Notes under the pieces: model-generated
Database searches by the model: none
Told to the model about the DNA's origin: nothing
The model's input: the letters and a program-made list of their open reading frames with translations, nothing else
In this document: piece by piece, positions 1 to 9,756 of the stretch
Position numbering within the stretch: the stretch's first letter is position 1
How the letters are laid out: every line of letters starts with the position of its first letter
Assembly (NCBI GenBank): GCA_031253995.1
Contig: JAIRVG010000056.1
Span: 1 to 64,000 of the forward strand
Source of the DNA: Paucimonas sp.
GTDB taxonomy: Bacteria; Pseudomonadota; Gammaproteobacteria; Pseudomonadales; Pseudomonadaceae
Reading direction: 5' to 3'
Length of the DNA stretch: 64,000 nucleotides
Program-made: the position numbers and the translations under genes

Positions 1-2801
1 TGCGCCGCGACGGCCGCCTCGATTTCACCCAGCTCGACGCGCACGCCGCGAATCTTCACCTGATCGTCATTGCGGCCCAGGTAATCCAGGGTGCCGTCGG
101 CGTTCCAGCGCACCAGGTCACCGCTGCGGTACATCCGGCCTCCCAGGTTGAACGGATCGTCCAGGAATCGTTCTGCCGTCAGGTCGGCGCGATTCAGGTA
201 GCCACGAGCCACCTGGGCGCCGCCGATATAAAGCTCGCCGCTGACGCCGACTGGTACCGGCTGCCGGCCTTCGTCGAGGACATAGACGCGGGTATTGGCG
301 ATTGGCCGGCCAATATGCAGGGCACCGTTGACCAGTACCTGTCCGGAGGTGGCGACTACCGTGGTTTCGGTCGGGCCATAGTTGTTGATCACGGCAAAAC
401 CCGGATCACGCTCGAACGAACGCAGGCGATCGCCGCCCACCAGCAGGCTGCGCAAGGTTGGATGCTGGCGTTCGCGGCGCAGCGCCTGTTCGGCCACCGG
501 GGTCGGCAGGAAGCTGACCGCCAGCGGTTGTTCCAGCCACCAGTCGAGCAATTCATCCACGTGCTCGTTGCCGACATGCGATGGCGGCAGATGCAGCGTG
601 GCCCCCGCACACAGCGCCGGCCAGACTTCCCAGGCCATGGCATCGAAGCCGAAGCCGGCGACGCTGGACGTGTGGGTGCCAGCGCCAACGTCAAAGGCCT
701 GGCAATGCCAGTGCACCAGGTTCGCCAGGGTCTGGTGCTCGACCATCACGCCCTTGGGCTGGCCAGTGGAGCCCGAGGTGTAGACCACATAGGCCAACTG
801 CCGGTCATCGAGCCCGGCCAAGTGCGGGTTGTTGCCAGCTTCATCGCTGTGATCGCCCACTTCATCCAGCACCAGCACGGGTGCACTGTCGTCCAGCAGG
901 TAGGCAATACGTTCCGCCGGATAGCCGGGATCCACCGGCACATAGGCGGCGCCGGCCTTGAGCACGGCCAGCAGCGCAACCAGCCGCTCGACAGTACGCG
1001 GCAGGCACAGGGCAACCCGATCGCCAACCCGCACGCCACGGCCGATCAGGTGATGCGCCAGCTGGTTGGCCCGGCGGTTCAACTCGCCGTAGCTCAGGGT
1101 CTGCCCCTCCTGAACCAGCGCGACGGCCTCGGGCATCCGCGCCGCCTGGGCCTCGACCAATGCATGGACGGTCTGCGCCGGTGGGAATGCCTGCGACGTG
1201 GCATTGAACCCTTCGAGAACCTGCAGGCGTTCGTCTTCCGGCAATATGGCCAGCCCCTGCATGGGCGCCGCAGGCGTCCGCTCCAGGGCATCGACCAGGC
1301 TCGCCAGGGTCTGCTCCAGTTGCCCGCAGAGCCGCGCCGCGCCCCATTCGGCCAGTGCCTGCACGGTCAGCCGCAGATCATCGCCCAGGTCATCGACGCT
1401 GATGGTCAGCGGATAGTCGGTACGCTCCTCGGCACCGACGATATCGATGCCCGGCGCCACCGGGATAATGTCCGCCGCATCACCGGCATCGCTGTGCCGA
1501 TAGTTGAACAGGCTGTTGAACAGCGGCGTCGGCGCCATGACGCCGCTGCAACGCTGGGCCAGGGCCAGTGGCGCCTGCTCGTGGCCGAGCAAGGCACTGA
1601 GCCGCAGGTGGGTGGCCAGCAACGCATCGCGCACGCTGGCATGGCCCAAATCGACTCGCAGCGGCAAGGTGTTGATGAACATGCCCAGGGCCTGGTCGCC
1701 GCCCGCGCCGGTGCTCATGCGGCCCAGCAGCACGCTGCCGAACACCACCTGCTGGCGCGCCGACAACTGCCCCACCAGACGGGCGAACCCCAGGTGCAAC
1801 ACGCTCGCCGCGCTGACGCCAAGCTGCCGTGCCTGCTCCCGCAGGCGGCGGCTGAGGGCGGCCGGCAGGGTGTGCTTTGCTTCCTCCAGCGGTTCTTCCG
1901 GCCGGGCCTGCAGGCCGAACGCCAGGGTCGGTGCGTCGATGTCGGCGAGCATGTCGCTGAAGAAGGCTTCGTGGGCCTGTTCGTCCTGGGCCAGACGGGC
2001 TTCGGCCAGCACATTGCGAAACGCCACCGGCGCGGCCAGTTGCGCGGTCTCCCCGGCGAGGTGCGCCTGGATCTCGCGGCGCACGATATCCAGTGCGGTA
2101 TGGTCCATCACCGTGTGGTGGAACGACAGCAACGCCACCCGGCCCTCGCCCTCGGCACGGGCGTGCATCAGTTGCATCAGCGGCGCCTGGCGCAGGTCCA
2201 GGCGGTAGTGGCGGGCGTCGAAGCGACGGCGCAACTGCTCCAGCGCATCGCCCGGTTCCAGTGCGACGGCCTGGCGGATCAATCGGGCCTCGCGCCAGAC
2301 CACCTGCACCGGCGTGTCGAGGCATTCCCAGTGCAGCGCGGTACGCAGGATGTCGTGGCGCGCGATCACCCACTGCAAGGCGTCGGCGAAGGCGTCCAGG
2401 TGCGCCTGGCTGGCAAAGCGCAGTTGCACCTGGGACAGGTACGGATCGCCGTCGCTGGCGGACAGGTGATGGTAGAGCATGCCCTGCTGCAGGGGCGCCA
2501 GGGGGTAGATGTCCTGCACGTTGGCCGCACCGCCCGGCACCGTGGCCACGATCCGGTCGATGGCGGCCTGGTCGAGGGTGACCAGCGGCAGCATGTCCGG
2601 GGTGATGCGGAACGCCGGGCTCAGCCAGTCGTCGTCACGTTCAGCGAGCATCGCCAGCAGCGCCGGCTTGTGCCGCGACAGCGCCTCCCACAGGTGGTCG
2701 TCCAGGGCGTCGTCGTCACCCAGGACAATCAGGTCCTGGTCTTCGCGCTGGAGTCGGATTGCATGGGTGGAGAGCGCGGTCATCAGTTCGCTGAAGTGCA
2801 T
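1..2801 (-). CDS. Nonribosomal peptide synthetase, 5' part (docking-C-A, runs off the left edge)
   Basis: The first 933 residues are present; the gene continues beyond base 1. ATG at 2801 follows AAGGA at good spacing. Residues 1-60 look like a TubC-type N-terminal docking domain (start MHFSELMTAL). A condensation domain follows, with HHLSASDGD near residue 110, which fits the HH[I/L]xxxxGD motif of dual epimerisation/condensation domains, and HHTVMDH near 230. The adenylation domain has YTSGSTGQPKG near 677 and NNYGPTETT. Specificity positions read by eye are D-A-W-F-L-G-N-V-V, the known Leu code. The window ends just before the carrier domain. It lies downstream of the two-module synthetase on the same strand and should extend that chain. 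Dual E/C activity would make the preceding residue D. The putisolvin synthetase PsoB is the best guess; the product name is inference. Confidence 0.93.
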   Translation of the reverse strand, partial: MHFSELMTALSTHAIRLQREDQDLIVLGDDDALDDHLWEALSRHKPALLAMLAERDDDWLSPAFRITPDMLPLVTLDQAAIDRIVATVPGGAANVQDIYPLAPLQQGMLYHHLSASDGDPYLSQVQLRFASQAHLDAFADALQWVIARHDILRTALHWECLDTPVQVVWREARLIRQAVALEPGDALEQLRRRFDARHYRLDLRQAPLMQLMHARAEGEGRVALLSFHHTVMDHTALDIVRREIQAHLAGETAQLAAPVAFRNVLAEARLAQDEQAHEAFFSDMLADIDAPTLAFGLQARPEEPLEEAKHTLPAALSRRLREQARQLGVSAASVLHLGFARLVGQLSARQQVVFGSVLLGRMSTGAGGDQALGMFINTLPLRVDLGHASVRDALLATHLRLSALLGHEQAPLALAQRCSGVMAPTPLFNSLFNYRHSDAGDAADIIPVAPGIDIVGAEERTDYPLTISVDDLGDDLRLTVQALAEWGAARLCGQLEQTLASLVDALERTPAAPMQGLAILPEDERLQVLEGFNATSQAFPPAQTVHALVEAQAARMPEAVALVQEGQTLSYGELNRRANQLAHHLIGRGVRVGDRVALCLPRTVERLVALLAVLKAGAAYVPVDPGYPAERIAYLLDDSAPVLVLDEVGDHSDEAGNNPHLAGLDDRQLAYVVYTSGSTGQPKGVMVEHQTLANLVHWHCQAFDVGAGTHTSSVAGFGFDAMAWEVWPALCAGATLHLPPSHVGNEHVDELLDWWLEQPLAVSFLPTPVAEQALRRERQHPTLRSLLVGGDRLRSFERDPGFAVINNYGPTETTVVATSGQVLVNGALHIGRPIANTRVYVLDEGRQPVPVGVSGELYIGGAQVARGYLNRADLTAERFLDDPFNLGGRMYRSGDLVRWNADGTLDYLGRNDDQVKIRGVRVELGEIEAAVAA

Positions 2802-2923
2802 CGTTAAGCATCCTTGCCTGGCGAAAAAGAAATCGGGGACACGCTAATGGATCGGGTCCGGGCGGTCTGACATGGGAAGCGGGGACAAGCTGCGCTGTCG
2901 CGCAGAAGTGCGCCGCGCTCGGC

Positions 2924-3052
2924 GTGGGAGCGGATTCATCCGCGATCGGCGGCGCAGCCGTCGTAAAACCTGAGTCCCGAGTTCTCCTGACACACCGCGG
3001 ACTCAGGTTTTATGGCCGCTTCGCGCCCAATCGCGGATGAATCCGCTCCCAC
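2924..3052. repeat. REPIN between the two NRPS genes
   Basis: Two inverted REP arms, GTGGGAGCGGATTCATCCGC at 2924 and its complement ending at 3052, enclose a second hairpin with 13-bp arms (2964-2976 and 3000-3012). The element fills most of the 306-bp gap between the NRPS genes. Such an element may weaken or process the polycistronic transcript. Nothing else is recognised in this gap apart from the ribosome binding site of the second gene. Confidence 0.9.
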
Positions 3053-3107
3053 GCCGTCCCTGCTGAATCAATGAGCATGTGTTGTTTGATGAGAGCGAAT
3101 CCCGTCG

Positions 3108-6100
3108 TCAGATCCGCCGCCGCTTGTCCAGCTTGGGAATGGTGGTCTCGGGAATCGCCACGGCCGTCTCCTGTCGCCGGGTACTGGCCGCCAGCCCGGC
3201 CAGGGTCGGTTGGCTGAACAGGGTCCTGGCATCGACATGCAGACCGGCCTGGCGCATCCGTGCCACCAGGCTGACCGCGAGCAGCGAATGGCCGCCCAGT
3301 TCGAAGAAGTTGTCGTCGCGCCCGACCTGCTCGACCTTCAGCACCTGCGTCCAGAGGTCGGCCAGCGCCGCTTCCAGCTCCCCTTGCGGTGCCTGGTAGG
3401 TGCGGCTGATTACCGCCTCGGCGCCGGGCGCCGGCAGGGCCTGGCGGTCGACCTTGCCATTGGCGCTCAAGGGCAGCTGCGCCAGGCAGACGAACGCCGA
3501 CGGGACCATGTACTCGGGCATCCGCGCCAACAGGTGATTGCGCAGTACGTCCAGCGCCGGCGGACGGGCGCCGTCACGGCAGGTGAAGTAGGCCACCAGG
3601 CGCTCCTCGCGCATCAGCACCACGCTCTGCGCGAGCGCCGGGTGCGCCACCAGCGAGGCCTCGATCTCCCCCAGTTCGACCCGCAATCCCCGCAGCTTCA
3701 CCTGGAAATCGTTGCGCCCGAGGAAGTCGAGCTGGCCGTCCTCGCGGTAGCGCACCAGGTCCCCGGTGCGATACAGCCGGTCGCCGTCCACGAACGGGCT
3801 GGCGATAAAGCGTTCGGCCTGCAGGGCCGGCAGCCCGAGGTAGCCCCGCGCCACGCCGACGCCGCCAATATGCAACTGGCCGACCGTACCCAGTGGCACC
3901 GGGCGGTCATGGGCATCGAGCACGTACAGGCGGGTATTGGCGATGGCCCGGCCAATCGGCGGGGCCTGCCGTGGCAGCGGTGCATCGGGCGGCAGGGTCC
4001 ATGCGGTGCTGTCGACGGTCGCTTCGGTGGGGCCGTAGACATTGTGCAGGCGTACCCGCGGCAGCCGGGCACGGACGCTGGCCAGCAGCGCCAGGGTCAG
4101 CTCGCCGCCGCCGCAGAAGATATCGGTGAGGCTGGTGCAGCGTTCCACACCGGGCACCTCCAGGAAACCATGCAACAGCGCCGGCACGAATTTCACATGG
4201 GTCACCTGGCGCGCCTGGATCAACTGCACCAGATACGCCGGGTCGCGGTGCCCGTCCGGCCGGGCCAGCACCAGGCGCAAGCCCGCCGTCAACGGCCAGA
4301 ACAGCTCCCACACCGAGCCGTCGAAACCGAACGGCGCCCGTTGCAGCAAGGCATCCCCCGGCCGTGGCGGGCAGATCTGCGAGCCCCAGTGCATCAGGTT
4401 GCACAGGCCGCGATGTTCGATCATCACGCCCTTGGGCGTGCCGGTGGACCCCGAGGTGTACATGACGTAGGCCAGATGCGCCGGGCCAGGTCCAGGCCCC
4501 TGTGGCGCAGTAGCGGGGCCCTGTCGCCACGGATCCCGGTCGAGGTCCAGCAAGGTGGCCGACGACGGCTCGAACAGGCCATGGGTGGCGCCATGCACCA
4601 GCAACACCGCAGGGCTGCTGTCATCCAGCATGAAGCGCAGGCGCTGGGCCGGGTAACCGGGGTCCAGCGGCACGTAGGCACCGCCGGCCTTGAGCACGGC
4701 GAGCAGCGCGACCATCATCGTCACGCCGCGCTCGACGCACACGGCGACCCGCACGTCCGGGCCGACGCCCAGGCCGACCAGGCGATGGGCGAGTTGATTG
4801 GCCTGGGCGTCGAGGGTCTGGTAGTCCAGGCAGTCGTCGTCGGTCTGCAGCGCGATGGCCAGGGGCGTGCGCCGTACCTGGGCCTGGAACAGCGCCGGCA
4901 GCGTCTGCTGCAGCGGGCTGCGCGGGTCGTCACTGGCGTTGAAATCGTGCAGCAGGCGTTGCAGTTCATCCGCCGGCACGCTGCACAGCGTCTCCAGCGC
5001 TGCCGTAGCGCCCTGGTCGAGCGCCGTGGCGAACTGCTGCAAGGTGACCAGCAGCGCGTCGAGCACGCGCCGGGCGCCGATGGCGCGCGGGGCCCGGACA
5101 GCAAGCTGCAGGGTCTGCCCCTGGTCGTCGACGGTCAGTACCAGGCCATGGCTCAGCACTTCGCTGGCCTCGACCAGGGCCACGCCGGGCAGCACCTCGC
5201 CGAACGTCACGGCGCCCTGGCGATAGTTGATCAGGCTGTTGAACAACGGCGTGCCGACGGGCAGGCCGCTGCAGCGCTGGGCCAGGATCAACGGTGCGTC
5301 TTCATGGCCCAGCAGGGCCGCAAGACACCCATGATTGACCGCCAGGGCCTGGCCCAGCGAGCGCCCCGCCAGGCTGACCCGCAGCGGCAGGCTGTTGATG
5401 AACATGCCCATGGCCCGATCGGCGCCGTCGCCGGCCATGCTGCGTCCCAGCAGCACGGTGCCAAGGGTCACCTCGTCGACACCCGCCAGTGCGCCGAGCA
5501 CCTGCCCCCAGGCCAGGTGCAGCAGGCTCGCCAGGCTGGCCCCCTGCTCCGTGGCGCGGCGGCGCAAGGTGCTGGTCAGGGCGCTGTCGAGTCGTTCGCT
5601 GCTGGTCTGCAGGTCGTCTTCGTCCACCGCCACGCCACCCAGGCCTGGGATGACCGCAGGTGCCTCGATCCCGGCCAGTTGCTCGGTAAAGAACGCGGTA
5701 TGCCGGGCCTCGCGCTCGGCACTGCCACTCAGTGCCACGTAGTCGCGGTAGGCCACCGGTGTCGACAACCCCTCCGTGTGCCCGGCCATCAGCGCGTCGA
5801 GCTCGCCGAGCAGCACCTGGAGTGACACTGCGTCGTTGACCAGATGGTGGAAGCGCAGCAAGGCCAGCCAACGCCCTTGCTGGCGATCCTCGGTGCTGAC
5901 CAGCGCCATCAGCGGGGCCCGGCGCAGGTCCAGCGGCCGTCGCTGAGGGTCGAAGTCGCGACGCAGTTGCCCGGCGATATCGTCCGCCGCCGTCGGTGTC
6001 CAGGCCTCCACCGGCAGTTGCGCCTGGCGCCAGACCACCTGCTGGGGCTGTTCGAGGGTTTCCCAGGCCAGGCTGGTGCGCAGGATGTCATGGCGGTCGA

Positions 6101-9100
6101 TCACCTGCTGCAAGGCCGTGGCGAATGCCGCCAGCCGTTGCGCACTGTCAAAGGCGAACAACGCCTGTTGCTGATAGGGATCGCGGGTGTCGGTGACGTG
6201 GTGATAGAGCAGGCCCTGCTGCAAGGGCGCCAACGGGTAGATTTCCTGCACGTTGGCAGCGCCGCCCGGTACCGTGGCGACGATGCGATCGATGCTTGCC
6301 TGGTCCAGGTCGGCCAGGCTGAGCAGCTCGGGGGTGATGCGCTGGCAGCCCGGCGGTACTGCATTGGCCGGTATCACCGCGGACTCGCCCTGCACCACCG
6401 TGGCGGCCAGGCCGGCCAGCGTCGACTGGCCGAACAGCACCTGCACATCGGCCTGCAGGCCCTGCCGGCGCATGCGTTCGATCAGTTGCACGGCCAACAG
6501 CGAATGCCCGCCCAGCTCGAAGAAGTGATCCTGGCGCCCTACCCGCTCGACCTGCAGCAGCTCGGCCCACAAGGCGGCGAGGCGCTGTTCGATCTCGCCT
6601 TGCGGCGCTTCGTGCACGCGGCGGACCTTGGCCGCTTCGTCGGCGGCCGGCAGCGCACGGCGGTCGAGCTTGCCGTTGGCGGTCAGCGGCCACGCCGTCA
6701 GGCGCGAATAGGCACCCGGCAACAAAGCCACGGGCAGGCGCTGGCGCAAATGCTCGTGCAGCTGCAACGGCGTGACCGACGCCGCGCCGATGAACCAGGC
6801 CTGCAACTGGCCGTCGCGCAGCAGCACCACGCACTCGCGCACCTGGGCATGGCTGGCCAGGTGCGTCTCGATTTCCGCCAGCTCGACCCGCACGCCGCGG
6901 ATCTTCACCTGGTCATCGTTGCGCCCCAGGTATTCCAGGGTGCCATCGGCCAGCCAGCGCACCAGGTCGCCGGTGCGGTACATCCGCGAGTCCGGCTCGT
7001 CGCTGAAGGGGTCGGCGAGGAAGCGTTCGGCACTGAGCCGGGGCTGGTTCAGATAACCACGGGCGACACCCAGGCCGCCGATATGCAGTTCGCCCATCGC
7101 GCCGATCGGCAACAGCCGGCACTCTTGGTCCAGCACGTACAGGCGGGTGTTGGCCAGCGGCGCGCCGATATGCAGCGGCCCCCCGGCCTCGACCCGCCCG
7201 GAGCTGGCGACCACCGTGGCTTCGGTCGGGCCGTAGTTGTTGATCACCTGGTAGCGGCGTTCACGGGCCAGGCGGCGCAGGCGGTCGCCGCCCACCAGCA
7301 GGGTCTGCAGGGTGGGATGCAGTTCGCCCTGGCCGAAGGCATGCTCGGCAATCGGTGTCGGCAGGAAACTCACGTCCAGCGGCTGCGCACGCCACCAGCG
7401 CAGCAAGGCGTCGATATCCTCGGCGCCGTCGCGCACTGGCGCAAGGTGCAGGGTCGCACCGCTGCACAGCGTCGGCCAGACTTCCAGGGCCATGGCATCG
7501 AAGCCGAAACCGGCCAGGCACGATAGCTGACGGCCCGGGCCCAGGTCGAAGGTGCTGCGGCTCCAGTCCACCAGGTTGGCGAGCATGCGATGCTCGATCA
7601 TCACCCCCTTGGGCAGGCCGGTGGAGCCCGAGGTATAGATCACGTAGACCAGGCTGTCGGCGCGCTGCGTCACCTCCAGCGGCCGGTCATCGACGGGTGC
7701 GCTCCAGTCGCAGCGGTCCAGTTCGATCCGTGGCAGGTCGTTCGCGGGCAGGCGCTCGCCCAGGTCGGACTGGGTCAGCAGCACCTGGGGTGCGCAGTCC
7801 TTGAGCAGATAGGCCAGGCGCTCGGCGGGATAGGCCGGGTCGATCGGCACATAGGCCGCGCCGCTCTTGAGGATGGCCAGCAGGCCCACCAGGGTATCCA
7901 GGCCACGCCGGGCGATGATCGCCACACGCTGCTCGGGCTGCGCACCCAGCACGACCAGCCGTTGCGCCAGGAGATCGGAGCGGCGATCCAGTTCGCCGTA
8001 GCTCAGGCTGCGTCCCTCGTGCAGCGCCGCCACGGCGTGCGGCCGGGCCCTGGCCTGGGCCTGGATACGGCGATGGATCAGCAGTTCGCCTTGGAGCGGT
8101 ACCTGCGTGGCGTTCCAGCGCTGCAGGCAGGCGTGCTCGCCGGGCGTCAGCAGGTCGAACGCGGCGATGCTCAGCCCAGGCTGTTGCAGGCCCTGTTCCA
8201 GAACCAGCAGCAAGCGCTCGGCCAGCGCCCGGGTCTCTTCGGCGCTGAACCAGGCCCGATCGTGCACCAGGTGCAGGCAGGCCTTGCCGCTGTGACGGTT
8301 GCTGCGCAGGTGGATGCTCAGCGGCGTCGGCCCATGGCCGTTGCTGATCATCCGGGTATGGCCGTAGCTGTCGCCAAAGCGCAGCGCGTTATCGTCTTCC
8401 TCGTAGGACAGCGAGATCTCGAACAGCTTCGCACGCTCCTCGCGCAGCGCGTCCAAGCCGCGCATCAGGTCGCTGAGGGCGAAGCGCTGGTGGCGAAAAT
8501 CCTGCTTGAGCGTATCGCGAATGCTGCGCACCAGTGCGTCGAACGACTGGCTGCGGCCGAAGTCCATGCGCAGGGCGCTGACCTGGACGAACATGCCCAG
8601 TGTGGCCTTGGCCCGGGCGTTGCTGCGATTGCGCACGGGCAGGCCGAGCACCCAGTCGTCGCGCTGCCAGGTCCGCGCGCAACACACATGCAGCGCGGCC
8701 AGCAGCACATGGAAGGCCGAGGACTGCAACTGCGCCCCCCGCTGCTGCATGCGCGTCAGCAAGCCGATATCGAAGGGCAGTTCGAGCACACCATTGGGCT
8801 CGGCAGTGCCCGCCACGTCGCGCTCCCGGCGCGACAGCAACGGCTCGGGTATCTGGCGGAACTTGTCCAGCCAGTAGTCGCGATCACGGGCATGCCGCTC
8901 CGACTGCCGGTACCGGGCGTCGTCCTCGATGAACTCACGGTAGGACGGCGCCGTGTCGGGCAATGCGCCGCCCTGCCCGAGCAGGTGATAAGTGTCGGCG
9001 ACCTGCTTGAACAACTGGTCGATGCCCCAGCCGTCGAGGATCAGGTGATGGGTGTGCAGGACGAACAGGTAGCGCTGGTCAGCGAGGCGAATCAGCATCG

Positions 9101-9467
9101 CGCCCCACAGGGGGCCGGTATGCATGGCATAGGGGCGCTGCAGTCGGGTCTTCATCAGGGCCTGTGCCGCTGCGAAGGGGTCGCTGGCGGCGCGCAGGTC
9201 CTGCTCGCCCAGGTCCACGGCCATGTGCCTGGCGAAGCGCTGGAGTGGCACCCCGCTGTGCTCGTGGTGTTCCACCAGTACCGTGCGCAGGCTGTCGTGC
9301 ACCTGCGCCAGATGTCCAAGCGCCTGCCTCAGGCGCCCGGCATCCATCCCGCCCTCGATCTCGACACAAGCGCCGATGTTGTACAACGGCGAGTCGCCAT
9401 GACCGAGCTGGTCCAGCCAGATGTCGCACTGGACGGTGCTCAGGGCAAAGGTGGGGGCGGCAGGCAT
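3108..9467 (-). CDS. Two-module lipopeptide NRPS, C-A-T-C-A-T (PsoA-like)
   Basis: The product is about 2119 residues. ATG at 9467 (MPAAPTFALS) lies about 10 bases after AAGGA; an in-frame ATG at 9494 is less well placed. Module 1: condensation domain with HHLILDG near 144, adenylation domain with YTSGSTGLPKG near 616, carrier ELGGHSLL near 985. Module 2: condensation domain with HHLVNDA near 1209, adenylation domain with YTSGSTGTPKG near 1676, carrier ELGGHSLL near 2056. There is no thioesterase; the tail IPKLDKRRRI probably hands over to the next synthetase. Codes read by eye are D-A-L-F-L-G-N-V-V (like Leu) and D-G-W-K-F-G-V-V-D (probably Glu or Gln). The N-terminal C domain is likely a lipo-initiating starter domain. 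Leu-Glu/Gln followed by Leu fits putisolvin better than viscosin, whose third residue is allo-Thr. The synthetase class is certain; the product is tentative. Confidence 0.95.
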   Translation of the reverse strand: MPAAPTFALSTVQCDIWLDQLGHGDSPLYNIGACVEIEGGMDAGRLRQALGHLAQVHDSLRTVLVEHHEHSGVPLQRFARHMAVDLGEQDLRAASDPFAAAQALMKTRLQRPYAMHTGPLWGAMLIRLADQRYLFVLHTHHLILDGWGIDQLFKQVADTYHLLGQGGALPDTAPSYREFIEDDARYRQSERHARDRDYWLDKFRQIPEPLLSRRERDVAGTAEPNGVLELPFDIGLLTRMQQRGAQLQSSAFHVLLAALHVCCARTWQRDDWVLGLPVRNRSNARAKATLGMFVQVSALRMDFGRSQSFDALVRSIRDTLKQDFRHQRFALSDLMRGLDALREERAKLFEISLSYEEDDNALRFGDSYGHTRMISNGHGPTPLSIHLRSNRHSGKACLHLVHDRAWFSAEETRALAERLLLVLEQGLQQPGLSIAAFDLLTPGEHACLQRWNATQVPLQGELLIHRRIQAQARARPHAVAALHEGRSLSYGELDRRSDLLAQRLVVLGAQPEQRVAIIARRGLDTLVGLLAILKSGAAYVPIDPAYPAERLAYLLKDCAPQVLLTQSDLGERLPANDLPRIELDRCDWSAPVDDRPLEVTQRADSLVYVIYTSGSTGLPKGVMIEHRMLANLVDWSRSTFDLGPGRQLSCLAGFGFDAMALEVWPTLCSGATLHLAPVRDGAEDIDALLRWWRAQPLDVSFLPTPIAEHAFGQGELHPTLQTLLVGGDRLRRLARERRYQVINNYGPTEATVVASSGRVEAGGPLHIGAPLANTRLYVLDQECRLLPIGAMGELHIGGLGVARGYLNQPRLSAERFLADPFSDEPDSRMYRTGDLVRWLADGTLEYLGRNDDQVKIRGVRVELAEIETHLASHAQVRECVVLLRDGQLQAWFIGAASVTPLQLHEHLRQRLPVALLPGAYSRLTAWPLTANGKLDRRALPAADEAAKVRRVHEAPQGEIEQRLAALWAELLQVERVGRQDHFFELGGHSLLAVQLIERMRRQGLQADVQVLFGQSTLAGLAATVVQGESAVIPANAVPPGCQRITPELLSLADLDQASIDRIVATVPGGAANVQEIYPLAPLQQGLLYHHVTDTRDPYQQQALFAFDSAQRLAAFATALQQVIDRHDILRTSLAWETLEQPQQVVWRQAQLPVEAWTPTAADDIAGQLRRDFDPQRRPLDLRRAPLMALVSTEDRQQGRWLALLRFHHLVNDAVSLQVLLGELDALMAGHTEGLSTPVAYRDYVALSGSAEREARHTAFFTEQLAGIEAPAVIPGLGGVAVDEDDLQTSSERLDSALTSTLRRRATEQGASLASLLHLAWGQVLGALAGVDEVTLGTVLLGRSMAGDGADRAMGMFINSLPLRVSLAGRSLGQALAVNHGCLAALLGHEDAPLILAQRCSGLPVGTPLFNSLINYRQGAVTFGEVLPGVALVEASEVLSHGLVLTVDDQGQTLQLAVRAPRAIGARRVLDALLVTLQQFATALDQGATAALETLCSVPADELQRLLHDFNASDDPRSPLQQTLPALFQAQVRRTPLAIALQTDDDCLDYQTLDAQANQLAHRLVGLGVGPDVRVAVCVERGVTMMVALLAVLKAGGAYVPLDPGYPAQRLRFMLDDSSPAVLLVHGATHGLFEPSSATLLDLDRDPWRQGPATAPQGPGPGPAHLAYVMYTSGSTGTPKGVMIEHRGLCNLMHWGSQICPPRPGDALLQRAPFGFDGSVWELFWPLTAGLRLVLARPDGHRDPAYLVQLIQARQVTHVKFVPALLHGFLEVPGVERCTSLTDIFCGGGELTLALLASVRARLPRVRLHNVYGPTEATVDSTAWTLPPDAPLPRQAPPIGRAIANTRLYVLDAHDRPVPLGTVGQLHIGGVGVARGYLGLPALQAERFIASPFVDGDRLYRTGDLVRYREDGQLDFLGRNDFQVKLRGLRVELGEIEASLVAHPALAQSVVLMREERLVAYFTCRDGARPPALDVLRNHLLARMPEYMVPSAFVCLAQLPLSANGKVDRQALPAPGAEAVISRTYQAPQGELEAALADLWTQVLKVEQVGRDDNFFELGGHSLLAVSLVARMRQAGLHVDARTLFSQPTLAGLAASTRRQETAVAIPETTIPKLDKRRRI

Positions 9468-9756
9468 GGTCGTCGGATCCTTCTGATTGATCATCCGCCG
9501 ATTCAAGCATCGCCGTCATGGCCTCGATGACCCCGTAAACCCGGACACGCCAGTGACCTGTCCACGACCACTGAAAGTCGTGTACGAGATCTGCCATTCA
9601 CGACAGCCGTCATCACCCAGGCCGGCCGGAAACCGTCGAACAACGCCAGGGGCCGGGCCGGAATTGCCAATCGGTCCACCCGGATTGGGCCGCTTGCAAC
9701 GAACGAGCCGCTGGCATTTGCTGTCTCGCGCACGTTTGCCTCAAGGAAGAGACCCA
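9468..9756. promoter_or_regulatory. Divergent NRPS/luxR promoter region with two dyads
   Basis: This 289-bp gap separates the first NRPS gene from its divergent LuxR-type regulator. It holds two short dyads: CACGAC and GTCGTG at 9563-9582, and CCAATC and GATTGG at 9667-9688. Either could be a LuxR-type operator that activates the synthetase or controls the regulator itself. No convincing -35/-10 pair was picked. Confidence 0.35.

Noticed and set aside
315..2807. Long plus-strand open frame opposite the NRPS
   Set aside because: It is the antisense of a clear adenylation and condensation coding sequence; its product is a low-complexity Arg/Gln/His-rich string without domains.
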